Source: Rhodoferax sp. UBA4409
GTDB lineage: Bacteria; Pseudomonadota; Gammaproteobacteria; Burkholderiales; Burkholderiaceae_C
Reading direction: 5' to 3'
DNA length: 21,640 nt
Assembly: GCA_002390825.1 (NCBI GenBank)
Contig: DGQR01000135.1
Coordinates: forward strand, 1 to 21,640
Part shown: piece by piece, positions 6,612-13,928 of the stretch
Numbering within the stretch: the stretch's first letter is position 1
Layout of the letters: each line of letters opens with the position of its first letter
The notes under the pieces: generated by a model
What the model saw: only the letters and a program-made list of their open reading frames with translations
Told to the model about the DNA's origin: nothing
Databases searched by the model: none
Translations under genes and position numbers: made by a program

Positions 6612-7838
6612 TTAGACCAGACCCCAGTCGCGTGCGCCCTTGAACCCCGGGAACACGGTGCTGAGCTGGCTGTCGCTCAGGCCCCACTGGCGTTTGAAGA
6701 TGCCGCCCAACACGCTGCGATATTCATTCAGCACCGCGTAGTCGCGGTTCTGGAACAGGGTGGCGGCCGTCATCTGCACCTGCTCGCCGACCACTTGCTT
6801 GCCGCGCACTGCGCCGCCCAGCACCCACATCACGCTGCCGTGGCCATGGTCGGTGCCGCGGTTGCCGTTCTGGCGGAAGGTGCGGCCGAACTCGCTCATG
6901 ACGACCACCACGGTGTTGCGCCAGGCGCTGCCCATTTCTTGCGAAAAGGCGGCCAGGCCTTGGCCCAGCTCATCGAGGCGGCTGGCCAGGTAGCCGGTCG
7001 CGCCGCCCTGGGCTACGTGGGTGTCCCAGCCACCCACATCTACAAAGCCCAGCGCGTATTGCTCGCGCATCAGGCGGGCGATGCGGCGGGCCTCCAGCTC
7101 AAAGCCCTTGGCGGTGATGGCTCCGCGGCTGGCGGCATCCATCTCGGCTGACATTTCGCGCATCACCTGGTCGCGCACCGCAAAGCCGCTTTGCACCGTG
7201 CCCTCCAGGGCAGTGCCCTGATACATGGCGGCAATGATGCGGCTCTGGCGTGTGTCTACTGACGGCTTGCTCAGGTTGCGCAAGCTGGTGTTCGGAACAC
7301 GCAGTTCGCCTTGCAGCGCAATCGGCAGTTGGTCGGTAAACGCCATGGGTGCGGGGCTGGCAACAGCGGGGCGCCTTTGCAGCTGCGTTGCCAGCCGGTT
7401 CAGAAAGCCCGAGCTATAGGCGGTGCTGCTGTAGTTTTGCTGACCTAGCTCGATGCTGTCTTGCGTTTCGAAGTGGCTGCGCGACAGGTTATCGGTGCCG
7501 CTGTAAGGCACAAAGGCGAGTTCGCCTTGTTGGTAGAGCGGGTAAAGGGTGTCTCGCAGGGCCGGGTGCAGCCCCCAGTCGGCGGTGAGGGGCAGGGCGC
7601 TAGCCAAGTTAGCGTCGGGTTTGGCAATGGCGATGTCAGGCCGTACCTCGTAATACAAGCTGCTGCTCACCGGTGGGAGCAGGCTGGCGGCGTCTATGCC
7701 GCCGCGCAAAAACACCATCAAAAACCGGGGTGCCCCGGTGGCCGGGCCTGTAGCCGCGTGCAGTTGCACTCCGGGCAGGCCCAGGGCAGCTGCTGCACCG
7801 GTGTGCAGCGCGGTGTGCAGAAATTGGCGTCGTTGCAT
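6612..7838 (-). CDS. DUF1501 family exported protein
   Basis: This 408-residue protein belongs to the DUF1501 family, which is related to the alkaline phosphatase/sulfatase fold; its biochemical role is not settled. It begins MQRRQFLHTALHTGAAAALG, a signal with a twin Arg of Tat type, as is usual in the family. Typical segments follow: FLRGGIDAASLLPP (43-56), SRSHFETQDSIELG (119-132), GGWDTH (269-274), SEFGRTFRQNGNRGTDHGHG (315-334) and then VLGGAVRGKQV. The His/Asp-rich blocks are candidate metal sites. The ATG at 7838 was chosen because AGGAG lies eight bases upstream; a longer in-frame start at 7952 would overlap the DUF1800 gene and bury the signal peptide. It lies 68 bp downstream of DUF1800 on the same strand, the usual pairing. 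Confidence 0.9.
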   Translation of the reverse strand: MQRRQFLHTALHTGAAAALGLPGVQLHAATGPATGAPRFLMVFLRGGIDAASLLPPVSSSLYYEVRPDIAIAKPDANLASALPLTADWGLHPALRDTLYPLYQQGELAFVPYSGTDNLSRSHFETQDSIELGQQNYSSTAYSSGFLNRLATQLQRRPAVASPAPMAFTDQLPIALQGELRVPNTSLRNLSKPSVDTRQSRIIAAMYQGTALEGTVQSGFAVRDQVMREMSAEMDAASRGAITAKGFELEARRIARLMREQYALGFVDVGGWDTHVAQGGATGYLASRLDELGQGLAAFSQEMGSAWRNTVVVVMSEFGRTFRQNGNRGTDHGHGSVMWVLGGAVRGKQVVGEQVQMTAATLFQNRDYAVLNEYRSVLGGIFKRQWGLSDSQLSTVFPGFKGARDWGLV

Positions 7839-7906
7839 GGCACGGGCTCCTGAAGCGGGGTGTGTGGCGGGTGGGGCCGAAGTCTGGGGGCAAGCGCGCT
7901 CGAGGG

Positions 7907-9475
7907 CTAGCGGCGCATGGATTCCGGGGCGGCCAGCAGGAAGGTGTTCCACTCCTGCGGCGAGTTGGCTTGGTCGAGCGCTGCGCGGGTGGCGCTGCTC
8001 AGGCCGTTTTGGATGGCCTGGTAATACAGCGCATTGGCCAGCTGGGGGAATGCGGCTCTTTCGGTCGCTTGCGGGCCGTCGGTTTTAAAGAGGCCCGCGC
8101 TGCCGGAGCCAATGGCCTTGGCAATTTCAAACCGGGTGGTGAGCTGGCCGGCGCTGTCCCACGCGCTGGCGACCAGGGGGTAGCCGTCAGGGGTTTGGCG
8201 GCCGTAGAGCGGCTGCCCCATGCGGTTGATCCAGTTCAACACCGGGCCAACGTTGAGCACCGCTTTGTCGTCATACGCCAGCCGTACCGAGGACAGCACA
8301 TAGCGCATCGGGTCTTTGAACTTGGTGGGGCGGGCGTTGATAAATTCCGGCGCGGTGAACAGTGTTTCCAGCACACGGGCAATCTGGCCATCGGTCGCCC
8401 GCCAAGTGGCTGCCATGCGGTCCACAAGGGCCTGGGGCGGGGTGTCAGACAGCCAGAAGGTCGCTAGCTTGCGGCTCACGAACCGGGCCGTCGCCGGGTG
8501 GCGTGCCAGCAGGTCCAGCGCTTGCTCTATTTCGGCCAGACCCTCGCCGGTGATGGCTTGGCCCAGCAGGGCTTTGGGCCCTGTGTCATGCCGCTGGGGA
8601 TTGAATTCAAAAATGCCTTTGCGCACATACAAGCGGTTTAACTCTTTGCGCAGGTTGGGGTTGCCGCTGTTCATGTTGACGCCCAGCCCGGTGAGCACGC
8701 GGGCCAGTTCTTGCACGTCTTTCTGGGTGTAGCCGCCATCCACCCCCAGGGTGTGCAGCTCCATCAGCTCGCGGGCAAAGTTTTCGTTGATGCGGCCTGC
8801 GGCATTCTGGTCGTTGTCCAGATACCGCAGCATCGCCGGGTGGTAGCTCACCGCGCCGAGCAGATCGCGGAAGCGGCCAAGGGCGTGCGGCCGCAGGGCG
8901 CTGTCTTCATAGTCGCCCAGCATCGCCCGCAGGTTGTGCTTGCTGAGGTGCACATTGAAGTGGTTCAGCCAGAACCATGTCATTTGCTCTTGTACCTGCG
9001 CCGGGCTGTAAAGCGCCCGCAGCACATGGCGAGTAGCGGCTTCGCGGGCGAGGCGGTTGAGCTCTTGCTGGTAGGCCTGCTGGGCGACTTTTTTGGCCAC
9101 GTCGTCCCGCAGTGCATCGGCGTCTTTGCGCTGCTTTTCCATGGTGTGCACCAGATCGGTCAAGCCGGTCTGGCTGATGGTCATGGCGCTGACGGTGGCC
9201 TGGGCGCTCTCGGGCAAGCTGGTGCCTTGTGGTTGGAGTTGCTGCTGCAGCCAGCGCGCGCTGCCTTGTTGTTCCACTACCCGGGCGGTGGAGGTGTTGG
9301 CCCCCCAGGTGATGCGGTTCAGCCATTCATAACGGGCCTGCGCCGTGGGGGGCGATCCGCCGGCCACCCCGCCCGTGGGCAGGGGCGTGCAGCCGCTTAA
9401 AGAGAGCAGGGCGGCACATAAGCCCCACAGGGGCGCGAAGCGAAGGAGGCGGGTGTCAGAGCGCATGCGCCACAT
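7907..9475 (-). CDS. DUF1800 family lipoprotein
   Basis: This 522-residue protein belongs to the DUF1800 family, commonly encoded beside DUF1501; its function is unknown. The N-terminus is a lipoprotein signal: basic residues, then FAPLWGLCAALLSLSGC, with lipobox Cys29. Family segments are RITWGANTSTARVVEQQG, MTWFWLNHFNVHLSKHNLRA, DYEDSALRPHALGRFRDLLG, INENFARELMELHTLGVDGG and KDVQELARVLTG, then FVSRKLATFWLSD. Two starts are possible, at 9475 and at 9466 (Met4). Neither has a good ribosome-binding site; the longer is given. The gene starts 50 bp after proC ends and may be read in the same minus-strand run. Together with the Tat-type DUF1501 partner it suggests an envelope-located protein pair. 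Confidence 0.88.
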   Translation of the reverse strand: MWRMRSDTRLLRFAPLWGLCAALLSLSGCTPLPTGGVAGGSPPTAQARYEWLNRITWGANTSTARVVEQQGSARWLQQQLQPQGTSLPESAQATVSAMTISQTGLTDLVHTMEKQRKDADALRDDVAKKVAQQAYQQELNRLAREAATRHVLRALYSPAQVQEQMTWFWLNHFNVHLSKHNLRAMLGDYEDSALRPHALGRFRDLLGAVSYHPAMLRYLDNDQNAAGRINENFARELMELHTLGVDGGYTQKDVQELARVLTGLGVNMNSGNPNLRKELNRLYVRKGIFEFNPQRHDTGPKALLGQAITGEGLAEIEQALDLLARHPATARFVSRKLATFWLSDTPPQALVDRMAATWRATDGQIARVLETLFTAPEFINARPTKFKDPMRYVLSSVRLAYDDKAVLNVGPVLNWINRMGQPLYGRQTPDGYPLVASAWDSAGQLTTRFEIAKAIGSGSAGLFKTDGPQATERAAFPQLANALYYQAIQNGLSSATRAALDQANSPQEWNTFLLAAPESMRR

Positions 9476-9525
9476 CGTAGCGGCGCGGCCCCCGCTTCAC
9501 CAACTGTTACATCGACAGGCGGCCT

Positions 9526-10341
9526 TCAGGCCTTGCCGAACTCCGCACCGAGCTCGCCGGCACGGTGGTGTGCGGCAAACAGGGCTTTGGCAAACAGGTC
9601 TTTGATACCGCTTTCATCCATGCTGGTGATGGCCGCATACGTGGTGCCGCCTTTGGAGGTGACTTTGGCGCGAAGGGTTTCCGGCGGCTCGGTCGATGCG
9701 CGGGCCAACTCACCGGCACCGATAAAGGTGGCCACGGCCAGCTGGTGGGCCTGATCGCGCTCCAGGCCCAGCTGGGTGCCTGCCTCGGTCATGGCTTCCA
9801 TGAAATAAAACATATAGGCCGGGCCCGAGCCGCTGAGGGCGGTGACCGCATCGAGCTGCGCTTCAGCCGTGAGCCAGACCGTGGCACCGGTGGTAGCGAT
9901 CACCTCGTTGGCCCAGTCTTTGTCTGCCTGGGTGACACCCGGGCGGCCAAAGAGAGCCGTGATTCCTTTGCCGATCAGCGCCGGTGTGTTGGGCATGGTG
10001 CGGATGATGCGCTCGCTGCCCAGCCAGGTGGCAATGCTGTCAGTGGTGATGCCGGCTGCCACACTCAGGTGTAGGGCTGTGCGGTTGTGACTGCTCACTG
10101 CTGCGGCGGCTTCTTTGAAGGTCTGGGGTTTGACCGCCCAAACGATCAGGTCTGCGCTGGCCAAAAAGGCGCCGGCTTCGGGCTCCGGCTGCAGGCCGAA
10201 ATCGGTTGCCAGCCGGGTGCGAGCTTCTGCCCAGGGTTCCACCACATCGATATCTGCGGCCGAAAACCCTTGGCGGAGCAGCCCGCCGATGATGGCGCTG
10301 GCCATATTGCCGCCGCCGATGAATGCAATGCGCTTGCCCAT
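9526..10341 (-). CDS. proC: Pyrroline-5-carboxylate reductase
   Basis: ProC reduces pyrroline-5-carboxylate to proline with NAD(P)H in the cytoplasm, the last step of proline synthesis. The 271-residue length is normal. The Rossmann motif FIGGGNMASAIIGG is at residues 7-20, then AVKPQTF (69-75), RTMPNTPALIGKG (114-126), the family signature TALSGSGPAYMFYFMEAM (167-184) and the C-terminal KVTSKGGTT (226-234). The last usually reads SPGGTT, so Lys replaces Pro, a mild change. The ATG at 10341 has AGGA six bases upstream. An upstream in-frame start would overlap glpK and adds residues with no family match. It lies 38 bp downstream of glpK, an unusual neighbour for a proline gene, and may be co-transcribed with it. 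Confidence 0.94.
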   Translation of the reverse strand: MGKRIAFIGGGNMASAIIGGLLRQGFSAADIDVVEPWAEARTRLATDFGLQPEPEAGAFLASADLIVWAVKPQTFKEAAAAVSSHNRTALHLSVAAGITTDSIATWLGSERIIRTMPNTPALIGKGITALFGRPGVTQADKDWANEVIATTGATVWLTAEAQLDAVTALSGSGPAYMFYFMEAMTEAGTQLGLERDQAHQLAVATFIGAGELARASTEPPETLRAKVTSKGGTTYAAITSMDESGIKDLFAKALFAAHHRAGELGAEFGKA

Positions 10342-10379
10342 GCTGAGTCCTGTACGTTGAAAAGTCAGAGCGCCCGAGT

Positions 10380-11870
10380 TTAGAGGGTGGTCTGGCGCAC
10401 TGCGTGCTCCCAGCGCTCCATCAGCTCCTTGGCGCGTGCGGGCGGCAGGGTGGGGAGGAAGCGGCGCTCGGCCTTCCACAGCTGGGTTAGCTCGTCGGTA
10501 TTGCTGTACACGCCGGTGGTCAGGCCGGCCAGGTAGGCGGCCCCCAAGGCGGTGGTTTCGGTCACCGCAGGGCGCACCACCGGAATGCCCAAAAGGTCTG
10601 CCTGGAATTGCATCAGCAAGTCATTGACACACGCGCCCCCGTCCACCCGCAGCTCTGACACTGCAGCAGCGCCCGCACTGACGGCATCGCGGCTCATGGC
10701 CTGCAAGAGGGCCGCGCTCTGGAATGCTATGCTTTCGAGAGCAGCCCGCGCAATGTGGGCCAAGGTAGAGCCCCGGGTAAGGCCTGTAATCGAGCCCCGT
10801 GCATCAGGCTTCCAATAGGGTGCACCCAGGCCAGTAAAGGCTGGCACCACAATCACGCCGCCTGAGTCGGGCACGCTTTGCGCCAGGCTTTGCACTTCGC
10901 CGCTGCCCTGGATGGCGTGCAGCCCGTCACGTAGCCACTGCACTACGGCACCTCCCACGAACACGCTGCCTTCGAGCGCGTATTGGGGCTGGGTGTTGGC
11001 TTGGGCTGCACTGGTGGTGATGAGTCCATTGCGCGAGGTCTGGAAAGTGCTGCCGGTGTGCATGAGCATGAAGCAGCCGGTGCCATAGGTGTTTTTGACC
11101 ATGCCGGCTTTGAAGCAGGCTTGGCCGAACAGCGCACTTTGCTGGTCACCCGCCACGCCGCCGATCGGAATCGCATGGCCGAAGAGGCTGGGCACGACTT
11201 CCCCGAACAGGGAAGCTGAGGGTTGCACCGCGGGCATCAGGCTGGCCGGAATATCGAGCGCTGCCAGCAAGTCGTCGTCCCACAGATTGGTGTGCACATT
11301 GAAGAGCATGGTGCGGGAGGCGTTGCTCACGTCCGTCACATGGACACGGCCCTCGGTCAGCTGCCAGATCAACCAGCTGTCGATGGTGCCGAAGGCGAGC
11401 TCTCCATGGGCGGCTTGGGCGCGTGCGCCGGGCACGTTGTCCAGAATCCACTTGAGCTTGGTGCCTGAGAAATAGGCATCCACCAGCAGCCCGGTTTTGG
11501 TTTGGATGGTGTCGGCCAGTCCGCGCTCGCGCAAGTCGGCACAGGTGGGCTCTGCCCGCCGGTCCTGCCAGACGATGGCATGGTGGATGGGGACACCTGT
11601 TTTGCGGTTCCACACGACCGTCGTCTCGCGCTGGTTGGTAATGCCGATGGCCTTGACCTGCGCGGCGGTGATGCCGGCTTTGGCCAGTGCTTCGCGTGCG
11701 GTGGCGAGTTGGATGCGCCAGATCTCTTGGGCGTCGTGTTCGACCCAGCCGGGCTGGGGGTAGATTTGTTGCAGCTCCAACTGGGCCATCGCTACGGTTT
11801 GGCCCGTCTCGTCAAACACGATGCTGCGGGAGCTGGAGGTGCCTTGGTCAAGCGCGAGGATGTAGGTCAT
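10380..11870 (-). CDS. glpK: Glycerol kinase
   Basis: GlpK phosphorylates glycerol to sn-glycerol-3-phosphate using ATP. The 496-residue protein matches the family throughout: ALDQGTSSSRSIVFD (6-20, phosphate binding), GITNQRETTVVW with the Arg-Glu pair that binds glycerol, HHAIVWQDRR, FGTIDSWLIWQLT, IPIGGVAGDQQSALFGQ with the glycerol-binding Asp, KNTYGTGCFML and RVDGGACVNDLLMQFQADLLG. It differs from E. coli in two regulatory places. The GGTR loop that binds fructose-1,6-bisphosphate just before the IPI segment is replaced by SLFGHA, and the C-terminus lacks the EIIA-Glc docking segment. Allosteric control of the E. coli kind is therefore unlikely (inference). The ATG at 11870 lies 57 bp after the glpR stop; the ribosome-binding site is weak. 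Confidence 0.97.
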   Translation of the reverse strand: MTYILALDQGTSSSRSIVFDETGQTVAMAQLELQQIYPQPGWVEHDAQEIWRIQLATAREALAKAGITAAQVKAIGITNQRETTVVWNRKTGVPIHHAIVWQDRRAEPTCADLRERGLADTIQTKTGLLVDAYFSGTKLKWILDNVPGARAQAAHGELAFGTIDSWLIWQLTEGRVHVTDVSNASRTMLFNVHTNLWDDDLLAALDIPASLMPAVQPSASLFGEVVPSLFGHAIPIGGVAGDQQSALFGQACFKAGMVKNTYGTGCFMLMHTGSTFQTSRNGLITTSAAQANTQPQYALEGSVFVGGAVVQWLRDGLHAIQGSGEVQSLAQSVPDSGGVIVVPAFTGLGAPYWKPDARGSITGLTRGSTLAHIARAALESIAFQSAALLQAMSRDAVSAGAAAVSELRVDGGACVNDLLMQFQADLLGIPVVRPAVTETTALGAAYLAGLTTGVYSNTDELTQLWKAERRFLPTLPPARAKELMERWEHAVRQTTL

Positions 11871-11924
11871 AGGCGTAGGGTCAGAAAAGGTGGTGGTGCG
11901 GCAAAGCGCGTCGCTGTGGCGGTG

Positions 11925-11940
11925 GGCTCAGGCCTGAGCC
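11925..11940. repeat. 16-bp perfect palindrome across the glpR stop codon
   Basis: GGCTCAGGCCTGAGCC is its own reverse complement. On the minus strand its central TGA (11928-11930) is the glpR stop. As RNA it can form a 6-bp stem with a four-base loop, 54 bases before the glpK start. It could dampen read-through or protect the glpR end. It has no T-tract. Confidence 0.6.
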
Positions 11941-12695
11941 ACGTCGAGTCGTACTTGTGCTTCTTCGAGTAACGCAGGAAACGGTGCCGGTGGCTGTGCG
12001 TCGGTGAACAGTCGGTCGATTTGCGAAAGCGTGGCGACTTCGACCATGGCAGGGCGGTTGAATTTGCTGATATCGGCAGCAAGCCAGACCTCGCGGGCGT
12101 GGGAGATGATGGTTTGTGCCACCTTGACCTCGCGGTAGTCGTAGTCCCGCAGGGTGCCGTCAGACTCGATGCCGGAAATGCCGATCAGCGCCAAATCCAC
12201 CTTGAATTGGCGGATGAAATCTACCGCGGCTTCGCCCACGATGCCCTGGTCCCGGCCGCGCACCACACCCCCGACCACGATGACTTCGCAGCGCGGATTG
12301 GTGCTCAGGATGCTGGCCACATTCAGGTTGTTGGTAATGACCCGTAAGCCGGTGTGCTGCAGCAGGGCCCGGGCTACCGCCTCGGTGGTGGTGCCGATGT
12401 TGAGGATCAGGGAGCAGTCGTTGGGTACAGCTTGCGCCACTTGGCGGGCAATGCGCTGCTTGCCGTCGGCATTGAGGCTTTCGCGCTGTTGGTGGGCCAG
12501 GTTTTCGGTGGTGGAGCTCGGCACCCGGACACCGCCGTGAAAGCGGGCCAGCAAGCCCTCGTCTGCCAGGCGCTGTACGTCGCGGCGCACGGTTTGCAGT
12601 GTGACGCCCAGCGTGTCTGCCAATTCATCGACCGTCACTGTGCCTTTGGCCTGGACGACGGAGAGCAGTGTGAGTTGTCGGGGATTTGGATTCAT
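11928..12695 (-). CDS. glpR: Glycerol-3-phosphate regulon repressor, DeoR family
   Basis: This 255-residue repressor aligns by eye with E. coli GlpR along most of its length. An N-terminal DeoR helix-turn-helix (VDELADTLGVTLQTVRRDVQ, 22-41) is followed by DEGLLARFHGGV, the sugar-phosphate-sensing segment ILNIGTTTEAVARALL (97-112), VITNNLNVASIL (119-130), IVVGGVVRGRDQGIVGEAA and IGISGIESDGTLRDYDYREV (171-190). The effector is expected to be glycerol-3-phosphate. The ATG at 12695 is chosen because it gives the family length; a TTG at 12713 is in frame but adds only six unmatched residues. A TATAGT -10-like hexamer is at 12731-12736 on the minus strand. It is divergent from the importer operon and upstream of glpK, so it probably represses both arms. 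Confidence 0.94.
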   Translation of the reverse strand: MNPNPRQLTLLSVVQAKGTVTVDELADTLGVTLQTVRRDVQRLADEGLLARFHGGVRVPSSTTENLAHQQRESLNADGKQRIARQVAQAVPNDCSLILNIGTTTEAVARALLQHTGLRVITNNLNVASILSTNPRCEVIVVGGVVRGRDQGIVGEAAVDFIRQFKVDLALIGISGIESDGTLRDYDYREVKVAQTIISHAREVWLAADISKFNRPAMVEVATLSQIDRLFTDAQPPAPFPALLEEAQVRLDVAQA

Positions 12696-12730
12696 GCGTA
12701 TTTGTACCCCCAAAGCTTGTAGGCGCCCAG

Positions 12731-12828
12731 ACTATAAAACGAATCAAAAGGAATCATTTCAGGGTAATCACTAAGAAAAAACGAATCAAAACGAACAATA
12801 ATTTGCAAATTCGAAAATTACGGATTCG
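12731..12828. promoter_or_regulatory. Candidate GlpR operator array between glpR and glpS
   Basis: This A-rich stretch in the divergent spacer holds two copies of a double element: AAAACGAATCAAAAGGAATCA cannot be printed in one run, but its halves are CGAATCAAAA and GGAATC at 12740 and 12750, and CGAATCAAAA and CGAACAA at 12782 and 12792. Halves are 10 bp apart and copies 42 bp apart, close to four helical turns. TTCGAA (12810-12815) and GGATTCG (12822-12828) add inverted half-sites, and ATTTGCAAAT (12801-12810) is a perfect palindrome. E. coli GlpR sites contain TTCG/CGAA halves, so GlpR binding is the simplest reading. Overlapping TATAGT (minus) and TATAAA (plus) at 12731-12738 may be -10 elements. 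Confidence 0.55.
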
Positions 12829-12853
12829 CAATGCAACAAAAAAAGGTGGCGTG

Positions 12854-13927
12854 ATGCAATTGAATCTCGAAAGCATCAGCAAGAAAGTCGGTCCGCAAAC
12901 CTGGCTGTATGACATGACGCTGGCTCCACGCAGTGGTGCAGTGACGGTGCTGTTGGGCGCTACGCAAGCGGGCAAAACCAGCTTGATGCGCATCATGGCT
13001 GGCTTGGATGTGCCCACAGCCGGCACCGTGCGTGTAGACGGTGCGGATGTCACCGGCGTGCCCGTGCGGGAGCGCAATGTGGCCATGGTCTACCAGCAAT
13101 TCATCAACTACCCCTCGCTCAAGGTGCGCGACAACATCGCCTCGCCGCTGAAGCTGCGCGGCGAGAAAAACATCGATCAGCGGGTTCGCGAGTTGGCAGA
13201 GAAGCTGCACATCGAGATGTTTCTGGACCGCTATCCGGCAGAGCTCTCGGGTGGGCAGCAGCAACGCGTCGCCTTGGCCCGGGCACTGGCCAAGGGAGCG
13301 CCCTTGATGTTGCTCGATGAGCCTTTGGTGAACCTGGACTACAAGCTGCGTGAAGAGCTCCGCGATGAGCTGACCGCTCTGTTTGCGGCAGGGGACTCCA
13401 CGGTGATTTATGCGACCACTGAGCCCGGCGAAGCCCTCTTGCTAGGCGGCTATACCGCGGTGCTGGATCAAGGTGAGTTGCTGCAATACGGGCCCACGGC
13501 AGATGTGTTTCATGCTCCGTGCTCGATCCGGGTGGCTCGTGCTTTTAGCGACCCGCCCATGAACCTGCTGGCGGCGCAGCCGGCAACTGGCGGTGTGCAA
13601 CTCACGGGAGGCGCGCTGATCCCCATGGCCTTGCCGGCCGTAGCGCCACAAGCCCTCACGGTGGGCATGCGTGCCAGCGCACTGCGGGTGCACTGGATGG
13701 ATGGCGACATTGCCCTGGCCGGGCGGGTGGAGTTGGCAGAGATTTCAGGCACAGACACCTTTGTGCATTTCGAGACCCCGGTGGGGGAGCTGGTCGCGCA
13801 GCTGACGGGTGTGCATCACTTCGACCTCGGTCAAGCGGTCACTTTTTATTTCAACCCGGCGCAGGTCTATGTGTTTGATGCACAAGGCCTGCTGTTGATG
13901 GCCCCGGTGCGCGGCAAAGGACGTTGA
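12854..13927 (+). CDS. glpS: Glycerol ABC importer ATPase GlpS (atypical Walker A, no H-loop His)
   Basis: This is one of two ATPases of a glycerol ABC importer of the Rhizobium GlpSTPQV type. The 357-residue protein has a nucleotide-binding domain followed by a C-terminal TOBE-like domain (about 240 onward), as in MalK/UgpC. Walker A is GATQAGKT (35-42) instead of GxSGxGKT, the Q-loop Gln is 81, the signature LSGGQQQR (131-138) is perfect, and Walker B is LMLLDE (151-156). The switch segment reads IYATTEP, so the H-loop His is Thr189. The protein should supply a good signature motif but a poor catalytic site of its own. The start at 12854 has AAGG seven bases upstream; longer in-frame starts run through the A-rich regulatory spacer. 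The next gene begins one base after the stop. Confidence 0.88.
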   Translation: MQLNLESISKKVGPQTWLYDMTLAPRSGAVTVLLGATQAGKTSLMRIMAGLDVPTAGTVRVDGADVTGVPVRERNVAMVYQQFINYPSLKVRDNIASPLKLRGEKNIDQRVRELAEKLHIEMFLDRYPAELSGGQQQRVALARALAKGAPLMLLDEPLVNLDYKLREELRDELTALFAAGDSTVIYATTEPGEALLLGGYTAVLDQGELLQYGPTADVFHAPCSIRVARAFSDPPMNLLAAQPATGGVQLTGGALIPMALPAVAPQALTVGMRASALRVHWMDGDIALAGRVELAEISGTDTFVHFETPVGELVAQLTGVHHFDLGQAVTFYFNPAQVYVFDAQGLLLMAPVRGKGR

Positions 13928-13928
13928 T

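Noticed and set aside
10342..10479. 46-residue N-terminal extension of proC
   Set aside because: It overlaps the glpK 3' end and lacks homology; the ATG at 10341 has a ribosome-binding site and places the Rossmann motif at the usual position.
12686..12853. 56-residue N-terminal extension of glpS, with glpR overlap
   Set aside because: It runs through the A-rich divergent regulatory spacer, encodes a Lys/Arg/Asn-rich stretch without family match, and overlaps glpR.
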